Positions 6,778-7,784 of a stretch of 7,784 nucleotides of DNA are shown here, piece after piece (the first letter of the stretch is position 1; each line of letters opens with the position of its first letter). Source of the stretch: Flavobacteriales bacterium (GTDB taxonomy: Bacteria; Bacteroidota; Bacteroidia; Flavobacteriales; Crocinitomicaceae); the NCBI GenBank assembly GCA_947375085.1, contig CANCEQ010000143.1, positions 1-7,784 of the forward strand. The letters are read 5' to 3'. The position numbers and the translations under genes were made by a program. The notes under the pieces were generated by a model, which was given only the letters and a program-made list of their open reading frames with translations, searched no databases and was not told the origin of the DNA.

Positions 6778-6780
6778 ATA

Positions 6781-7440
6781 TTAATAAATACTAGTCAACG
6801 ACTCAATCCCCTCAAGATAATTCTTATACTTCCCTAATTCACTTTCAAGTTCTTCTTTACTTAATCGAGCAGGAGAGTAGGAGATATAAGGAGGTAAAAC
6901 TTGCATACCAGTAAAATAAAGCATGCCATGATTGATTGGGAATAAAATGGTGTCTAAATTTCCATTCTTCCCTCCGTTGTAAGCTATTTCTGGTCCGCCA
7001 GTTGTGAGGGTTAAAAAGGCTTTTTTATTTTTGAAGATACCATTTTCATAGACACCTTTTCCGCCTCCGTAAACTACTCCCATTGCGAAAACACGGTCAA
7101 TCCAACCTTTTAAAATGGCGGGCAAACCAAACCACCAAAGCGGGAAATTCAAAATTAAAATGTCACATTGAAGTAATTTATCGATTTCCACTTGAATTTC
7201 AGAAGAAAAAAGATTGTTTTGCGCGGCATTTAATTGCTCTGTTTGGTATTTGAAATAATCGTTATTTGCTAGTTGCGTGAAATCGTTTGCATCTCCAACT
7301 GGATTGAAATTCATTGCATACAAATCATTTTCTGTAACCGAATAACCAAGATTTGTAAAATGTTCTTTTGCTGTATTTTTCAAACTGGAACAGAAAGATT
7401 TAGCTTCAGGATGAGCATGAACGATAAGTACGTTTTTCAT
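6781..7440 (-). CDS. NAD(P)H:quinone oxidoreductase, flavodoxin fold (NQO/MdaB/KefF-like)
   Basis: This 219-residue soluble flavoprotein belongs to the flavodoxin_2 family, which transfers two electrons from NAD(P)H to quinones or similar electrophiles. The first strand and phosphate loop are MKNVLIVHAHPEAKSF (1-16), with His-Pro and Ser in the usual places for binding the FAD or FMN phosphate. The dinucleotide-binding signature FPLWWFGLPAILKGWIDRVF is at 99-118. TLTTGGPE (144-151) and YNGG (154-157) form the loop over the isoalloxazine ring. PINHGMLYFTGMQVLPP (168-184) is the expected last strand and turn. The length is normal for the family, and every motif expected is present, so it should be active. 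It is likely involved in quinone or electrophile detoxification; there is no Kef potassium channel or MarR/HxlR regulator in the window to narrow this. The ATG at 7440 begins directly at the conserved first strand. Confidence 0.93.
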   Translation of the reverse strand: MKNVLIVHAHPEAKSFCSSLKNTAKEHFTNLGYSVTENDLYAMNFNPVGDANDFTQLANNDYFKYQTEQLNAAQNNLFSSEIQVEIDKLLQCDILILNFPLWWFGLPAILKGWIDRVFAMGVVYGGGKGVYENGIFKNKKAFLTLTTGGPEIAYNGGKNGNLDTILFPINHGMLYFTGMQVLPPYISYSPARLSKEELESELGKYKNYLEGIESLTSIY

Positions 7441-7494
7441 AGAGTTTTTATGTATTTAAAATTCGTTAATTAAGTCAAATTTGTTTTCAATTCT

Positions 7495-7502
7495 CAAAGA
7501 TA
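7495..7502 (-). promoter_or_regulatory. Candidate -7 promoter box for the oxidoreductase gene
   Basis: TATCTTTG on the minus strand matches TAnnTTTG exactly and lies 54 nt upstream of the ATG at 7440. A TTG -33 element at 17-23 nt is absent, so this would be a weak or activator-dependent promoter. Confidence 0.4.
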
Positions 7503-7543
7503 GAATTCCATTTAATTAGTGCTGTATTTTTTTAACACAAAAG

Positions 7544-7650
7544 ATACTGCATAGCAGTATTTGCATAAAAGAAAGCATCACCGCGAAGCAGCCACGAAGT
7601 GAAAAGAATACAAAAGTTTTTAGAATGAGGAGAAGAACTGCTTTGCAGTT
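7544..7650. repeat. Cluster of small hairpins with 3-nt loops (CTGC-NNN-GCAG type)
   Basis: Two perfect hairpins bracket the cluster: ATACTGC-ATA-GCAGTAT (7544-7560) and AACTGC-TTT-GCAGTT (7636-7650). Between them are GC-GAA-GC (7583-7589) and CAC-GAA-GTG (7593-7601), and TCAC (7578-7581) can also pair with GTGA (7599-7602). All loops are 3 nt. The last hairpin is followed on the plus strand by GAGGTGG and then six T, a poor terminator shape. The block is more GC-rich than its surroundings. It could be a repeat family, a small RNA, or an upstream gene's 3' structure. Confidence 0.45.
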
Positions 7651-7715
7651 GAGGTGGTTTTTTGTAAAAAAATCTTGTTATTAAATATTTTAAATTTTGA
7701 TTGAAAAGTGTTTAA

Positions 7716-7761
7716 GTTGTTTCTACTCAAATTCCATTTATTTGAAATCTATAGAAACAAC
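7716..7761. repeat. 46-nt dyad with 10-bp perfect arms
   Basis: GTTGTTTCTA (7716-7725) and TAGAAACAAC (7752-7761) are perfect inverted repeats. Inside them a second pair, CAAAT (7728-7732) and ATTTG (7740-7744), stacks around a 7-nt loop. A run of seven A follows on the plus strand, so on the minus strand T7 comes before, not after, the hairpin; it is not a terminator for either direction. An operator, mobile-element end or structured RNA are possible. Confidence 0.5.
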
Positions 7762-7784
7762 AAAAAAATCTTAACTTTACAGTA

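Larger units (their letters stand above)
7441..7784. other. Non-coding region upstream of the oxidoreductase gene
   Basis: No credible gene lies in these 344 bp; the short frames (for example 19 codons from the ATG at 7625, plus strand) have no support. The region holds a candidate -7 box (7495-7502), a cluster of short hairpins (7544-7650), and a 46-nt dyad (7716-7761). An 11-bp word AATTCCATTTA occurs twice (7504-7514 and 7730-7740), which may be chance. The gene beyond 7784 is not visible. Confidence 0.7.

Noticed and set aside
7273..7473. Plus-strand open frame of 66 codons
   Set aside because: It is antisense to the well-supported oxidoreductase.
7625..7684. Small plus-strand frame of 19 codons
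   Set aside because: It is formed by the hairpin sequence, has no start context and no similarity that I can see.
7772..7779. Plus-strand promoter TAACTTTA near the window end
   Set aside because: It has one mismatch to TAnnTTTG and the nearest TTG is 27 nt upstream, outside usual spacing; no plus-strand gene is visible.

Overview
The window looks like the chromosome of an AT-rich member of the Bacteroidota, most likely a Flavobacteriales species. The evidence is a protein with a type IX secretion (T9SS) C-terminal sorting domain, a Bacteroidota-style lipoprotein signal, A-rich leaders before start codons instead of Shine-Dalgarno sites, and several matches to the Bacteroidota promoter consensus (TTG, then about 20 nt, then TAnnTTTG). 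All six supported genes lie on the minus strand, so transcription runs from the high to the low coordinates.

In transcription order: (i) 7441-7784 is non-coding and holds several small hairpins and one strong 46-nt dyad. (ii) 7440-6781 encodes a flavodoxin-fold NAD(P)H:quinone oxidoreductase. (iii) 6726-5833 encodes an unrecognised 297-residue cytoplasmic protein with clearly different Asp codon use. (iv) 5814-5715 is an imperfectly palindromic intergenic element that resembles a recombination or cassette-boundary site and contains a good promoter. (v) 5704-5141 encodes a MepB-family protein. (vi) 5097-3607 encodes a secreted S41-family peptidase. (vii) 3412-845 encodes a large secreted protein with Asp-box (BNR) repeats, related to the sortilin/GH74 propellers, ending in a T9SS type A tail. 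(viii) 740-1 encodes the N-terminal part of a lipoprotein built from 42-residue two-component-regulator propeller repeats; it runs off the window.

The genes do not form an obvious single pathway. The three low-coordinate genes are all envelope or secreted proteins, while the three high-coordinate genes are soluble cytoplasmic proteins. The most unusual part is 5704-6780. There a gene of unlike codon use sits between two intergenic spacers that each begin with TTTATAAC and end with a GTTA-containing core, an arrangement like a mobile gene cassette. This reading is inference and rests on imperfect symmetry. No integrase, transposase, tRNA, rRNA or CRISPR array is visible.
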